Below are positions 1 to 9,944 of a DNA stretch of 64,000 nt, one piece after another. The DNA comes from Lysobacter prati. GTDB lineage: Bacteria > Pseudomonadota > Gammaproteobacteria > Xanthomonadales > Xanthomonadaceae. Numbering within the stretch: the stretch's first letter is position 1; every line of letters starts with the position of its first letter. The DNA is taken from positions 1 through 64,000 of the forward strand of contig NZ_VLNV01000001.1 in the NCBI RefSeq assembly GCF_009765215.1. Reading direction: 5' to 3'. The position numbers were made by a program, and so were the translations under genes. Under the pieces are notes generated by a model. That model did not search any database. It was not told where the DNA came from and was given only the letters and a program-made list of their open reading frames with translations.

Positions 1-151
1 TGTCCGACGAAGGGGCGGAGCAATCCCCGGCCCGGCGGACGGCGCCCTTCGGAAGCCTCACCCCAAAAACCGGCCCGGTGGACGACGCCCTTCGGAAGCC
101 TCACCCTAAAAACCGGCCCGACGGATGTCGCCCCTCCGCAGACGGAAGCGC
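1..151. repeat. partial copy of a composite palindromic repeat with 43-bp direct repeats
   Basis: Bases 1-28 match the right half of a 112-114 bp palindromic element seen complete at 57857-57968 and 58205-58318; the window edge cuts off the rest. From about 28 a unit of 43 bp is repeated (28-70, 71-113, start of a third copy at 114). Each unit begins CGGCCCGG and contains CTTCGGAAGCCTCACCC. The same tail units, in reverse orientation, flank the copy at 57857. The stretch lies downstream of the diguanylate cyclase stop codon and contains no gene. Confidence 0.75.
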
Positions 152-1996
152 CTAGACCGTCTCCACCTGCGACGTCCGCACACAATCGCGCCCATCGGCC
201 TTGGCCCGGTACAGCGCCTGGTCGGCCAGTTGCAACAGCGGATCGATGCCGCCGAACGACACCGTCTCGATCGCATGCACCCCGATGCTCGCGGTGACGG
301 TGATATGGCTGTCTTCACTGCGGAACGGCTGATCGCGCAGATGCTGGCGTAGATCCTCGGCGACCTGGGTCGCGGCGGACAGGTTCAGGCCCGGCAGCAC
401 GACCACGAACTCCTCGCCGCCGAACCGCGCCAGCAGCGCATCGTGATGCGGGCGCAGCCCATGGCCAAGCGTCCGCGCTGCCCAACGCAGGCAGTCGTCG
501 CCGATCAGATGCCCATGCTGATCGTTGATCAGCTTGAAGTTGTCCAGATCGATCATCAGCAGCGACAACGGCCGCCGATGCTCGCGCGTCTGCCGCAGCA
601 ACGCCTCGAACCGGTCGCGGAAATGGCTGCGATTGTGCAGGCCAGTCAGGGTGTCGCGCTGGCTGGTTTCGCGCAAGCGCGCGTGAGCATCCTCGAGTTG
701 CCCCAGCGCGCTGCGCAACTCGACGGTGCGCTGCTCGACCTTGTGTTCGAGCTGGTCTTTGGCCTCGCGCACGATGCGCTCGTTCTCGTTGCGCAACGCC
801 GCGTAGCGGTGGCCCAGTGCGATTGACAGCAACAGCATCTCCAGCGCCGAACCGATCTGCACCCCGTACTCGGTGATGAAGGTCTTCGGCATCATGCCGA
901 AAGCAATGGCGACGAACAGGCCGGTGCCGAGCAGGAACATCGCCCACGCCAGCAGGAACAACTGCGCCGGTGCATAGCCACGGCGCACGATCGCGATCGA
1001 CACCACCGCGATCCAGGCGATGCTGACCAGTACCGCCGCCGACGCGATCGGCGTGGAGATGTGGTACGGCAACCACGTCGAAGCGATGCCGAGCAGCGCG
1101 AAGAAGCTGATCAGGCCCAAACCGATCCGGTCACCGAGGCGCCAGCGCTCGCGCAGACCAAGGAAGATGCGGGCGAATTGCTGCATGCCGATCTGCGCCA
1201 GGCAGATCGACAGCGGCACCATCCGGTCGCTGAGCCATGACGATTGCGGCCACAGATACTCGAAGCCGAAGCCGTTCAGCGTGAACAGCACCAGCCCGAA
1301 CGCCGACAGGTGGAACAGGTACCAGAAGTAGCTGGCATCGCGCAGGCTCAGCCACAGCGCCAGGTTGTAGAAGAACAACGCCAGCAGGATGCCGTAGTAC
1401 AGCCCGATGATCAGTTGCGAATCGCGCGACAGTTCAGCGAAGGCGACCGTGGTGTAGATATCGAGAGGCACCTGCATCGAGCTTTCGCTGCGCACGCGCA
1501 CGAATACATCGACCGGTTGGCCAGGCGGCAGGTTCAGCCAGAAGTTCGGGTGCCGGTAGCGGACGCTGCGTTCGCTGAAGGGCAGGTGGTCGCCGCCGGC
1601 CTGGAACGTGGTGTGGCCGTCGGGATAGCGCGCGTAGACGTCGATGCTGTCGCTGAGCGCGTAACTCTGCACCAGCAGCCAGCGTTGCTCGGGATTGCCG
1701 GTGTTGACGATGCGCGTGTGAAACCAGAAGGCGCCGGGGCGGAAACCAAACGCGCTGCGGCCGCCCGGCAATGGCGCGAACTTGCCCTGTGCCAGCTGCG
1801 TTGCGGCGGCGTCGATATCGTCGTTGGCGTCGACGTCGTGGTAGTAGCCCAGATAGGGCGACAGCGACGCTTGCTCGGTGTCGGCACCCAGTCGCAGGGT
1901 CATGTCGGGCGTAGTCGTGGCCTGTGCGGGCGCAGCCAACAGCAGGCACAGGCTTGCCAGCCAGAGCCACCACGGAAATCTCGAGCCACGTCCCAT
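152..1996 (-). CDS. 7TM-DISM membrane diguanylate cyclase (GGDEF)
   Basis: This 614-aa membrane protein probably makes cyclic di-GMP from two GTP. A signal peptide (residues 1-26, ending APAQA) is followed by a periplasmic beta-sandwich sensor of the 7TMR-DISMED2 type (about 30-190). Seven hydrophobic segments follow (about 200-400), then a charged coiled-coil linker, and a C-terminal GGDEF domain with the active-site signature GGEEF near residue 525. The usual inhibitory RxxD site upstream of that motif is not present in canonical form (RPHHD), so product inhibition may be weak. The periplasmic domain suggests sensing of a carbohydrate or other small ligand, but no ligand can be read from the sequence. 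It is transcribed away from the his operon and is a single-gene unit. Confidence 0.88.
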   Translation of the reverse strand: MGRGSRFPWWLWLASLCLLLAAPAQATTTPDMTLRLGADTEQASLSPYLGYYHDVDANDDIDAAATQLAQGKFAPLPGGRSAFGFRPGAFWFHTRIVNTGNPEQRWLLVQSYALSDSIDVYARYPDGHTTFQAGGDHLPFSERSVRYRHPNFWLNLPPGQPVDVFVRVRSESSMQVPLDIYTTVAFAELSRDSQLIIGLYYGILLALFFYNLALWLSLRDASYFWYLFHLSAFGLVLFTLNGFGFEYLWPQSSWLSDRMVPLSICLAQIGMQQFARIFLGLRERWRLGDRIGLGLISFFALLGIASTWLPYHISTPIASAAVLVSIAWIAVVSIAIVRRGYAPAQLFLLAWAMFLLGTGLFVAIAFGMMPKTFITEYGVQIGSALEMLLLSIALGHRYAALRNENERIVREAKDQLEHKVEQRTVELRSALGQLEDAHARLRETSQRDTLTGLHNRSHFRDRFEALLRQTREHRRPLSLLMIDLDNFKLINDQHGHLIGDDCLRWAARTLGHGLRPHHDALLARFGGEEFVVVLPGLNLSAATQVAEDLRQHLRDQPFRSEDSHITVTASIGVHAIETVSFGGIDPLLQLADQALYRAKADGRDCVRTSQVETV

Positions 1997-2189
1997 GTTT
2001 CCCCCTTGCCCGGTCGCCGGTCCCGTCGCAAGGCAGCGGGGTGGCGTGCGCGCAGCTTATGCGCGCTGCAATCGATTGCGCCATCCGCCCCCCTCGGGTC
2101 CGGCTGACAGCTATATCCGTATCGCAAGGCAAACGGCGTGAGTGCCGTGAACAGGCCTTCGCCGCCGCTTGGGCCCAGGGGACGCCGGG

Positions 2190-2218
2190 TTGACGGGGTC
2201 GGGATGACGCATTAATGT
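2190..2218 (+). promoter_or_regulatory. putative sigma-70 promoter of the his operon
   Basis: TTGACG (2190-2195) is separated by 17 bases from TAATGT (2213-2218). The -10 box overlaps the left arm of the palindrome at 2213-2238. A start site about 7 bases after the -10 box would give a leader of only about 20 nt before the ATG at 2249. Confidence 0.6.
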
Positions 2219-2238
2219 ATTAGCACGTTAATACATTA
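2213..2238. promoter_or_regulatory. palindromic operator for the TrpR-like regulator
   Basis: A perfect inverted repeat: TAATGTATTA, six bases (GCACGT), TAATACATTA. It covers the -10 box and presumed start site and ends 10 bases before the first gene, which encodes a TrpR-superfamily DNA-binding protein. This is the geometry of an autoregulated repressor site. That the adjacent regulator binds it is inferred. Confidence 0.65.
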
Positions 2239-2248
2239 GTACGCAGCC

Positions 2249-2614
2249 ATGAAGCGACGCCCCCATGAACTCGAGCGCGGTGACGACGACCTGGCCGGGC
2301 TTGCCTCGGCCCTGCTGGCGCTGCGCAGTTCGCAGGAGGTCCGGGCCTTCCTCGAGGACCTGTGCACGCCGGCCGAGCTGGAGGCGATGACCGACCGCTG
2401 GCGGGTGGTGCCGCTACTGATCGACAACGTCCCATACCGCGAGATCCACGACCGCACCCAGGTCAGCGTCACCACCATCGGGCGCGTCGCCCGCAGCCTC
2501 GAACGCGGCGCCGGCGGCTACGCCATCGCCTACCAGCGCCAGGTCGGCGAAGCCGACAAAAGAACTTCCGAGACCGGCGAGACCGGCTCGGCGCCCGCCC
2601 GCAACAGCGACTAG
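2249..2614 (+). CDS. TrpR-like (YerC/YecD family) transcriptional regulator heading the his operon
   Basis: A 121-aa helical protein of the TrpR superfamily, YerC/YecD type. The core runs from about residue 12 ([17 protein letters not shown]) through [15 protein letters not shown] to the helix-turn-helix region with [18 protein letters not shown] near residues 62-80. In Firmicutes, members of this family have been described as histidine-responsive repressors (HisR). Standing first in a his operon, 14 bases before hisG and directly after a perfect palindrome, it is probably the operon's own repressor. The C-terminal 25 residues are charged and low in complexity. The start has almost no Shine-Dalgarno sequence, and the mRNA leader would be very short. 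The ligand is inferred, not seen. Confidence 0.82.
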   Translation: MKRRPHELERGDDDLAGLASALLALRSSQEVRAFLEDLCTPAELEAMTDRWRVVPLLIDNVPYREIHDRTQVSVTTIGRVARSLERGAGGYAIAYQRQVGEADKRTSETGETGSAPARNSD

Positions 2615-2628
2615 TCGAGTTCCAGTCA

Positions 2629-3543
2629 ATGAGTCCCCCAGCCAACACCCCTGTGCGCGATCGCCTGCGCATCGCCATCCAGAAGTCCGGCCGCCTGGCC
2701 GAGCCGGCGCGCGCGCTGCTGGCCTCGTGCGGCCTGAGCTGGCGCGAAAGCCGTGATCGCCTGTTCTGCTATGGCGAAAGCCTGCCGATCGATCTGCTGC
2801 TGGTGCGCGATGACGACATTCCGGGGCTGATCGCCGACGGCGTCTGCGACCTGGGCATCGTCGGCCGCAATGTCCTGCTCGAGCAGGACGGCGGCCGCTC
2901 CGGCAATGGCCAGCCATCGGCGTTCCGCGAATGGCGGGCGCTGGGTTTCGGCGGCTGCCGGCTGGCGCTGGCGGTGCCCGATGCCTGGGACTGGCAGGGT
3001 CCGCAGGAACTGACCGGCAAGCGCATCGCCACCAGCTACCCGGCGCTGCTCTCGCGCTGGCTGGAAGCGCAGGGCATTGCCGCCGACGTCGTGCTCCTGT
3101 CCGGTTCGGTGGAGATCGCACCGCGCCTGGGGCAGGCGGAGGCGATCTGCGACCTCGTCTCCAGCGGCGCCACGCTGTCGGCCAACCAGCTCAAGCCGGT
3201 GATGACGTTGCTGGAAAGCGAAGCGGTCCTGGCCGGTCCGTCGGTGGAATTTGACCCGGTGCGCGGCGAACTCGCCGACCTGCTGCTGCGCCGCCTCGAC
3301 GGTGCGCTGCGCATCCGCCACAGCAAGCTGCTGATGTTCCAGGCACCGCGAAACCTGCTTCCCAGCCTGCTCCCGCTGCTCCCGGATGCCGAGACACCGA
3401 CCGTGATGCGGCTGGACGACGGCGACGACCTGGCGCTGCAGGCCCTGTGCCACGGCGCCGTCACCTGGCAGCGGCTGGAGGAACTCAAGCGTGCCGGCGC
3501 ACGTGGGCTGATGGTGCTGCCGGTGGAGGGCATGCTGGCATGA
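2629..3543 (+). CDS. hisG: ATP phosphoribosyltransferase, long form
   Basis: HisG joins ATP and PRPP in the first step of histidine synthesis. The 304-aa length fits the long form, which carries a C-terminal ACT-like regulatory domain and does not need HisZ. The PRPP-binding loop DLVSSGATL lies near residues 175-183, and the C-terminal regulatory region is from about 225. The reading frame is open for 267 bases upstream of 2629, but the ATG there gives [20 protein letters not shown], which fits the family N-terminus. The stop codon overlaps the hisD start (ATGA). Feedback inhibition by histidine through the C-terminal domain is expected from the family. Confidence 0.95.
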   Translation: MSPPANTPVRDRLRIAIQKSGRLAEPARALLASCGLSWRESRDRLFCYGESLPIDLLLVRDDDIPGLIADGVCDLGIVGRNVLLEQDGGRSGNGQPSAFREWRALGFGGCRLALAVPDAWDWQGPQELTGKRIATSYPALLSRWLEAQGIAADVVLLSGSVEIAPRLGQAEAICDLVSSGATLSANQLKPVMTLLESEAVLAGPSVEFDPVRGELADLLLRRLDGALRIRHSKLLMFQAPRNLLPSLLPLLPDAETPTVMRLDDGDDLALQALCHGAVTWQRLEELKRAGARGLMVLPVEGMLA

Positions 3544-4868
3544 GCGGCATCGCAACGTCTCCCCTGATGCGCCGCGCCGACTGGAACCGACTCGACGCAG
3601 CCGAGCGCGCACAGTTGCTCCGCCGTCCAGCACAGCGCACTTCGGCAGTGACCACGACCGCCGTCGCAGCGATCATCGACGAGGTCCGCGACAACGGCGA
3701 TGCCGCGCTGCGCGCCTTCGCGCTGCGTTTCGATGGCGTCGCGCTGGACGAGCTGCGTGTCGGCGCCGACGAGCTGCGTGCAGCGGGAGGTGACCTGTCC
3801 GTGGAATTGCGCCAGGCCATCGACGAAGCGGCCGCGCGCATCGCGCTGTTTCACGAGGCAGGCATGAGCAGTGCCTACGCCATCGATACCGCACCAGGCG
3901 TGCGTTGCGAGCGCGTGCTGCGGCCCATCCGTCGCGTTGGCCTGTACGTGCCGGCCGGCTCGGCACCGCTGCCGTCGACCGCGTTGATGCTGGGTGTGCC
4001 CGCGCACCTGGCCGGTTGCCCCGAGGTGGTGCTGTGCACGCCGCCACGCCGCGACGGCACTGCCGATCCGGCGGTGCTGTACGCGGCGCAGCGTTGCGGT
4101 ATCGATCGCATCTTCAAGGTCGGTGGCGCACAGGCGATCGCCGCGATGGCCTTTGGAACCGACAGCGTGTCGCGTTGCGACAAGCTCTTCGGCCCCGGCA
4201 ACGCCTACGTCACCGAGGCCAAGCGCCAGGTTGCGATGAGTCAGGATGGCCCGGCCATCGACATGCCGGCCGGCCCCTCGGAAGTGCTGGTGATCGCCGA
4301 TGGCGGCGCCAACGCCGCCTTCGTCGCTGCCGATCTGTTGTCGCAGGCCGAACACGGTCCGGATTCGCAGGTGGTGCTGCTTAGCGACGACGACGGTCTG
4401 CTCGACGCGGTCGCCATTGAACTGTCCCGGCAAGTCGAAACCCTGCCGCGTGCCGCCATCGCCCTGCAGGCCCTCGCGGCGTCGTGCGCGATCCGGGTCG
4501 ACTCGATCGAGCAAGCGCTGCAGGTCAGCAACGAATACGCGCCCGAGCACCTGATCCTGGCCGTTCGCGAAGCACGACGCTGGTTGCCACAGGTGCAGGC
4601 GGCCGGCTCGGTGTTCCTGGGCGACTGGGCTCCGGAGGCGCTGGGCGACTACTGCAGCGGTACCAACCACGTGCTGCCGACCAGTGGCGCAGCGCGCTTC
4701 AGCGGCGGCCTCAATGTCGCCAGCTTCCAGATCGCCATCACCGTGCAGGAAGTGCAGCCGCAGGGAATCGAGGCGATCGGTCCGTGCGCCGTCGAGCTGG
4801 CTCGCGCCGAGGGGCTCGACGCGCACCTCCAAGCCGTTGCGCTGCGTCTGCAGGCGGTGGCGGCATGA
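3540..4868 (+). CDS. hisD: histidinol dehydrogenase
   Basis: HisD oxidises L-histidinol to L-histidine in two NAD-dependent steps, the last reactions of the pathway. The 442-aa protein shows the family signatures [34 protein letters not shown] and NEYAPEHL, which carry the zinc and catalytic residues. The start is taken at 3540 because it overlaps the hisG stop codon as ATGA and gives [12 protein letters not shown]; the frame is open further upstream but inside hisG. The gene ends in another ATGA overlap with hisC, so translation is probably coupled. Confidence 0.96.
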   Translation: MSGIATSPLMRRADWNRLDAAERAQLLRRPAQRTSAVTTTAVAAIIDEVRDNGDAALRAFALRFDGVALDELRVGADELRAAGGDLSVELRQAIDEAAARIALFHEAGMSSAYAIDTAPGVRCERVLRPIRRVGLYVPAGSAPLPSTALMLGVPAHLAGCPEVVLCTPPRRDGTADPAVLYAAQRCGIDRIFKVGGAQAIAAMAFGTDSVSRCDKLFGPGNAYVTEAKRQVAMSQDGPAIDMPAGPSEVLVIADGGANAAFVAADLLSQAEHGPDSQVVLLSDDDGLLDAVAIELSRQVETLPRAAIALQALAASCAIRVDSIEQALQVSNEYAPEHLILAVREARRWLPQVQAAGSVFLGDWAPEALGDYCSGTNHVLPTSGAARFSGGLNVASFQIAITVQEVQPQGIEAIGPCAVELARAEGLDAHLQAVALRLQAVAA

Positions 4869-5971
4869 GCGCGGCCGCCGAGGCATTGACCGTGGCCAGC
4901 AGCCCGCTCGCGCTGGTGCGCGAGGACCTGCGCGACTTTTCCGGTTACCAGTCGGCACGCAGCCAGCGGCTGCAGGGCAGCGTCTGGCTCAATGCCAACG
5001 AATCGCCGTGGCGCAATGACGCCGATGGCGATGGAACGCTGCGCCGATATCCGGATCCGCAACCGCAGGCACTGCGCGATGCATTGGCCGAACTCTATGG
5101 CTGTACCCCCGGACAGCTGCTGGCGGGGCGCGGCAGCGACGAAGGCATCGACCTGCTGGTGCGGGCAGTGTGCCGGCCGGGCGGGGATGCGGTGCTCGTC
5201 ACCACGCCGACGTTCGGCATGTATGCGGTCAGTGCGCGCCTGCACGGCACGCGCGTGGTCGATGTGCCGCTGGTGGAGGATGCACGGGGCTGGGGCTGCG
5301 ACTTCGCGGCAATCGCCGCGGCGGTGCGGCGCGATGGCGCCAAGCTCGTGTTCCTGTGTTCGCCCGGCAACCCGACCGGGACCTTGCTGCCGCTCGACGA
5401 CATTGCACGACTGGCGAGCGAACTCGAGGGCAAGGCGCTGGTGGTCGTCGACGAGGCCTACCTCGAGTTTGCCGATGCCCCATCGGCGATCAGTCTGCTT
5501 CCGGCGCAGCGCAACGTGGTCGTGCTGCGGACCTTGTCAAAGGCACATGCACTGGCTGCGGCGCGCATCGGCAGCGTGATCGCCGATGAGGATCTCATCG
5601 ACGTGTTGCGACGCTGCCAGGCGCCGTATCCCTTGCCGGCTGCCTGCACCGCGCAGGCGCTGCAGGCACTGGCACCGCAGGCGCGCTCGATCACGGTCCA
5701 GCACATCGCCACCGTGCGCGGCGAGCGCGAGCAGCTGCGCGTGGCATTGGCAGGGTTGCCGGGCGTTCGCCGCGTCTACGATTCGCGTGCCAACTTCGTA
5801 CTCGCGCGTTTCGACGATGCCCAGGCGGCGTTTGACGCCTTGCTTGCGGCTGGCGTAGTGGTCCGCGACATGCGATCGGCGCCGGGACTAGGCGACGCAC
5901 TGCGCATCAGCCTGGGGACGCCAGAACAGAACAGGAAGGTGCTGGAAGTGCTGACTGGGGGCGTGCGATGA
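4865..5971 (+). CDS. hisC: histidinol-phosphate aminotransferase
   Basis: HisC transfers an amino group from glutamate to imidazole-acetol phosphate. It is a 368-aa fold-type I PLP enzyme. The Schiff-base lysine is K226 in [15 protein letters not shown], preceded by [10 protein letters not shown], whose Asp binds the pyridine nitrogen. The substrate-binding arm LNANESP lies near residue 40. Start and stop both overlap the neighbouring his genes by four bases (ATGA). Confidence 0.95.
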   Translation: MSAAAEALTVASSPLALVREDLRDFSGYQSARSQRLQGSVWLNANESPWRNDADGDGTLRRYPDPQPQALRDALAELYGCTPGQLLAGRGSDEGIDLLVRAVCRPGGDAVLVTTPTFGMYAVSARLHGTRVVDVPLVEDARGWGCDFAAIAAAVRRDGAKLVFLCSPGNPTGTLLPLDDIARLASELEGKALVVVDEAYLEFADAPSAISLLPAQRNVVVLRTLSKAHALAAARIGSVIADEDLIDVLRRCQAPYPLPAACTAQALQALAPQARSITVQHIATVRGEREQLRVALAGLPGVRRVYDSRANFVLARFDDAQAAFDALLAAGVVVRDMRSAPGLGDALRISLGTPEQNRKVLEVLTGGVR

Positions 5972-7047
5972 GTGCCGCCCCCATCCTGTTCGTGGATCGC
6001 GACGGCACCCTGATCGAAGAGCCGTCCGACTTCCAGATCGATCGCTTCGACAAGCTCCGCTTCGTCGCCGGCGTGATCCCCGCGATGCTGCGCCTGCGCG
6101 ATGCCGGCTACCAATTCGTGATGGTCACCAACCAGGATGGCCTCGGCAGCGCGTCATTCCCGCGTGCGGACTTCGATGGCCCGCATGGCTTGATGATGCA
6201 GGTGTTCGAGAGCCAGGGAATCGCCTTCCGCGACGTCCTGATCGACACCAGCCTGCCGACCGACAACGCACCTACGCGCAAGCCCGGGATCGCACTGGCG
6301 GTGCCATTCCTGCAGGACCGCAGCATCGACTGGGCGCGTTCGGCCATGGTCGGTGACCGCGAGACCGACAACGCCTTCGCCCGCAACCTCGGAATCCGCG
6401 CGTTCCAGCTTCGCACGGCGCAGTTCGGCGGCGAATGGGACTGGAGCGGCATTGCCCACGCCCTGGCCGATGCGCCGCGTACGGCACGCGTCACCCGCAC
6501 GACCCGCGAGACAAGAATCGAAGTCGGCCTCGACCTCGATCGTGGTGCCGAGCCGGTGGTCAGCACCGGGCTGGGCTTCTTCGACCACATGCTCGAACAG
6601 ATCGGAAAGCACGGCGGCTTTGCCCTCGAGCTGCGTTGCGAGGGAGACCTGCACATCGACGAGCACCACACCGTCGAGGACAGTGCGCTGGCGCTGGGCC
6701 AGGCCCTGCGCGAGGCGCTCGGCGACAAGCGCGGCATCGGCCGGTATGGCTTCACCCTGCCGATGGACGAAAGCCTCGCCAGCGCCGCACTGGACTTCTC
6801 GGGGCGCCCGTACTTCGTCTTCGACGGCACCTTCAGCCGCGAGCGCGTAGGTGGCCTGCCGACCGAACTGGTGCCGCACTTCTTCCGCTCGCTGTGCGAG
6901 GGCGCCGGGCTGAACCTCAACCTGCGCGTGCAGGGCGACAACGACCATCACAAGGTCGAAGCCTGCTTCAAGGCAGTCGCGCGTTCGCTGCGCCAGGCGA
7001 TACGCCGCGAAGGCAATGAACTGCCGAGCACCAAAGGCAGCCTCTAG
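5968..7047 (+). CDS. hisB: bifunctional histidinol-phosphatase / imidazoleglycerol-phosphate dehydratase
   Basis: A 359-aa fusion of two pathway enzymes. Residues 1-165 are a HAD-superfamily histidinol-phosphate phosphatase with the nucleophile motif [11 protein letters not shown] at the N-terminus and VTNQDGLG around residue 52. Residues 170-359 are imidazoleglycerol-phosphate dehydratase, with metal-binding clusters [14 protein letters not shown] and [14 protein letters not shown]. The bifunctional form is typical of Enterobacteria and Xanthomonadaceae. It is followed by the only real gap in the operon, 55 bases before hisH. Confidence 0.96.
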   Translation: MSAAPILFVDRDGTLIEEPSDFQIDRFDKLRFVAGVIPAMLRLRDAGYQFVMVTNQDGLGSASFPRADFDGPHGLMMQVFESQGIAFRDVLIDTSLPTDNAPTRKPGIALAVPFLQDRSIDWARSAMVGDRETDNAFARNLGIRAFQLRTAQFGGEWDWSGIAHALADAPRTARVTRTTRETRIEVGLDLDRGAEPVVSTGLGFFDHMLEQIGKHGGFALELRCEGDLHIDEHHTVEDSALALGQALREALGDKRGIGRYGFTLPMDESLASAALDFSGRPYFVFDGTFSRERVGGLPTELVPHFFRSLCEGAGLNLNLRVQGDNDHHKVEACFKAVARSLRQAIRREGNELPSTKGSL

Positions 7048-7102
7048 GCCCTTCGCGAGGAACGAATGTGACTGCAGTGGAATACAGCGGAGCGCAACGC
7101 AA

Positions 7103-7705
7103 GTGACGCAGGTCGTGCTCATTGATTGGGGTGGGGGGAACATCGGCTCGGTGCGTTACGCGCTTGAGAGGTTGGGAGCGCGCGCGGTACTGAGTGCCGA
7201 CGCCGACACCATCACTGCCGCGCAACGCGTGATCCTTCCCGGGGTCGGTGCGGCGCCGCCGGCGATGGCGCGGCTGCGCGAGCTCGGGCTGGTCGAGCCG
7301 ATCCGTCGGCTGCGGCAGCCGCTGCTCGGGATCTGCCTGGGCATGCAGCTGCTGTACGAGTCCTCCGAGGAGGGCGACGTCGAATGCCTCGGGTTGCTGC
7401 CCGGCCGCATCGTCCGCATGACATCCGCACCGGGAGTACGCGTGCCGCACATGGGTTGGAACCAATTGCAGCCGTCGCAGGCAACGCCGCTGCTCGATGG
7501 CATCCTCTCCGGGGCGCGCGCCTACTTCGTGCACGGCTATGCCGCGCCGCTGAGCGCGGACACCCTGGCCGGCAGTGAACACGGCACGGCATTCACGGCA
7601 GTCGCCGGACGTGGCAACTGCTTCGGTGCGCAGTTCCACCCGGAGCGTTCGGCAGCCGTGGGCCAGCGATTGCTGGCGAACTTCCTGGCGTTGGAGGCCG
7701 CATGA
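7103..7705 (+). CDS. hisH: imidazole glycerol phosphate synthase, glutaminase subunit
   Basis: HisH hydrolyses glutamine and channels ammonia to HisF. The class I glutamine amidotransferase signature GICLGMQLL carries the nucleophile Cys, and GAQFHPERS carries the catalytic His. A GTG start at 7103 gives about 200 aa beginning VTQVVLIDWGGGNIGSV, the usual family N-terminus, with GGAG ten bases upstream. An ATG at 7016 in the same frame lies inside hisB and adds 29 residues unlike the family, so it is rejected. The stop overlaps hisA by four bases. Confidence 0.93.
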   Translation: MTQVVLIDWGGGNIGSVRYALERLGARAVLSADADTITAAQRVILPGVGAAPPAMARLRELGLVEPIRRLRQPLLGICLGMQLLYESSEEGDVECLGLLPGRIVRMTSAPGVRVPHMGWNQLQPSQATPLLDGILSGARAYFVHGYAAPLSADTLAGSEHGTAFTAVAGRGNCFGAQFHPERSAAVGQRLLANFLALEAA

Positions 7706-8477
7706 GCGCCGATCCATTGCTGTCACCGGTGCACGGCATGGAATTCGACCTGTACCCGGCCATCGACGTGCGCGAAGGCCACATGGTGCGGCTGCACCAG
7801 GGCGACTACGACCGCGAGACCCGCTACGAGGAACGGCCGGTCGAGATGGCGATGCGGCACGCGCGCCAGGGTGCGCGCTGGCTGCACCTGGTCGACCTGG
7901 ACGCCGCCCGCCATGGCGGCTACACCCTGCTGCCGCTGTTGCGCGTCCTGGCACGCACGACCTGGCTGCGCGTGCAGACCGGCGGCGGCGTGCGCGGCGA
8001 AGAGGATGTGGCCGCAATCCTGGAAGCCGGTGCCGACCGCGTCGTGATCGGCTCGCTCGCCGTGCGTGAGCCCGATCGAGTCCTGGGCTGGATCGAGCGC
8101 TTCGGAACGGAGCGCATCACCATTGCCCTCGACGCACGCCAGGACGGCAACGGCGACTGGCAGCTGCCGGTATCGGGCTGGACCGAGAGCAGCTCGGCAA
8201 GCCTGCAGTCGCTGGTGCGTCGTTTCGCCGACGGTGGCGTGCGGCACCTGCTGTGCACCGACATTTCCCGCGACGGCACGCTCGGCGGGCCCAACCTCGA
8301 CCTGTACCGGCTAATCGTCCAGCTCGCACCGGAACTTTACGTGCAAGCATCGGGCGGCATCCGCGACATCGCCGACATCCTTGCCGCACGCGCCGCCGGC
8401 TGCAGCGGCGCGGTGCTCGGCAAGGCACTGATCGAGCGTCGCTTCGCCCTCGACGAAGCACTGGCCACGGTGCGCCC

Positions 8478-8484
<7 letters not shown>
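7702..8484 (+). CDS. hisA: phosphoribosylformimino-AICAR isomerase
   Basis: HisA opens the ribose of ProFAR in an Amadori rearrangement. It is a TIM barrel of 260 aa with the two catalytic aspartates in PAIDVREG (strand 1) and [14 protein letters not shown] (strand 5). The phosphate-binding glycine segments QTGGGVRG and ASGGIRD are clear. The ATG at 7702 overlaps the hisH stop; an internal ATG at 7738 ([14 protein letters not shown]) would give the more usual family length and cannot be excluded. Confidence 0.95.
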
Positions 8485-9243
<759 letters not shown>

Positions 9244-9254
<11 letters not shown>

Positions 9255-9873
9255 AGCCCCTACGCTGACCCCACCGATCGATGAGCTGGCCTGGGACAAG
9301 CAGGGCGGTCTGCTGCCGACAGTCGTACAGGATGCCGACACGCTGGCCGTGCTGATGCTCGGCTACATGGATCGCGACGCCCTGAAGACCACGGTCGACA
9401 GCGGCCATGTGACCTTCTTCAGCCGCAGTCGCCAGCGGCTGTGGACCAAGGGCGAAAGCTCCGGCCATTTCCTCGAACTGGTGGCGGTGGAAGCCGACTG
9501 CGACGCCGATACCCTGCTGGTGCTGGCGCGCCCACTGGGCCCGACCTGCCACCTCGGCCGGACCAGTTGCTTTCCGCAGGCGCCGGCGCACGCATCGTTC
9601 CTGGGCGAACTCGATGCGCTGATCGCCACGCGGGAACGCGAACGTCCCGCCGGCAGCTACACCACATCGCTCTTCGAGGGCGGAATGCGCCGCATTGCCC
9701 AGAAGGTCGGCGAGGAGGGCGTGGAAACGGCGCTGGCCGCGGTGGCGCAGCCGGACGAGGAACTGATCGGCGAAGCGGCCGATCTGCTGTACCACCTGAT
9801 GGTGCTGCTGCGCGCGCGAGGACTCGGGCTGGGCGATGTGGAGGCGTTGTTGAGAGCGCGCCACCGCGCCTGA
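9244..9873 (+). CDS. hisI: bifunctional phosphoribosyl-AMP cyclohydrolase / phosphoribosyl-ATP pyrophosphatase
   Basis: This 209-aa protein carries out steps two and three of the pathway. The HisI domain (about 10-115) has [19 protein letters not shown] and the metal-binding segment DCDADTLL, with HLGRTSCF after it. The HisE domain (about 120-205) has [18 protein letters not shown] and [13 protein letters not shown], typical of the all-alpha NTP-PPase fold. Its start overlaps hisF by 11 bases. It is the last gene of the operon; no clear rho-independent terminator follows in the 71-base gap. Confidence 0.95.
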
Positions 9874-9944
9874 CGATGCGGGAGCGGGCCGGCGGCGCTT
9901 GCGGCAAAATGGTCCCCTCGACCAATGCTCCCCGGTACCGACAC

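Noticed and set aside
2119-2248. Histidine leader peptide / attenuator
   Set aside because: No short frame with consecutive His codons and no terminator-antiterminator pair upstream of the first gene.
3036-4958. 640-codon open frame opposite hisG-hisD
   Set aside because: Antisense to two clearly identified his genes; no protein-like features.
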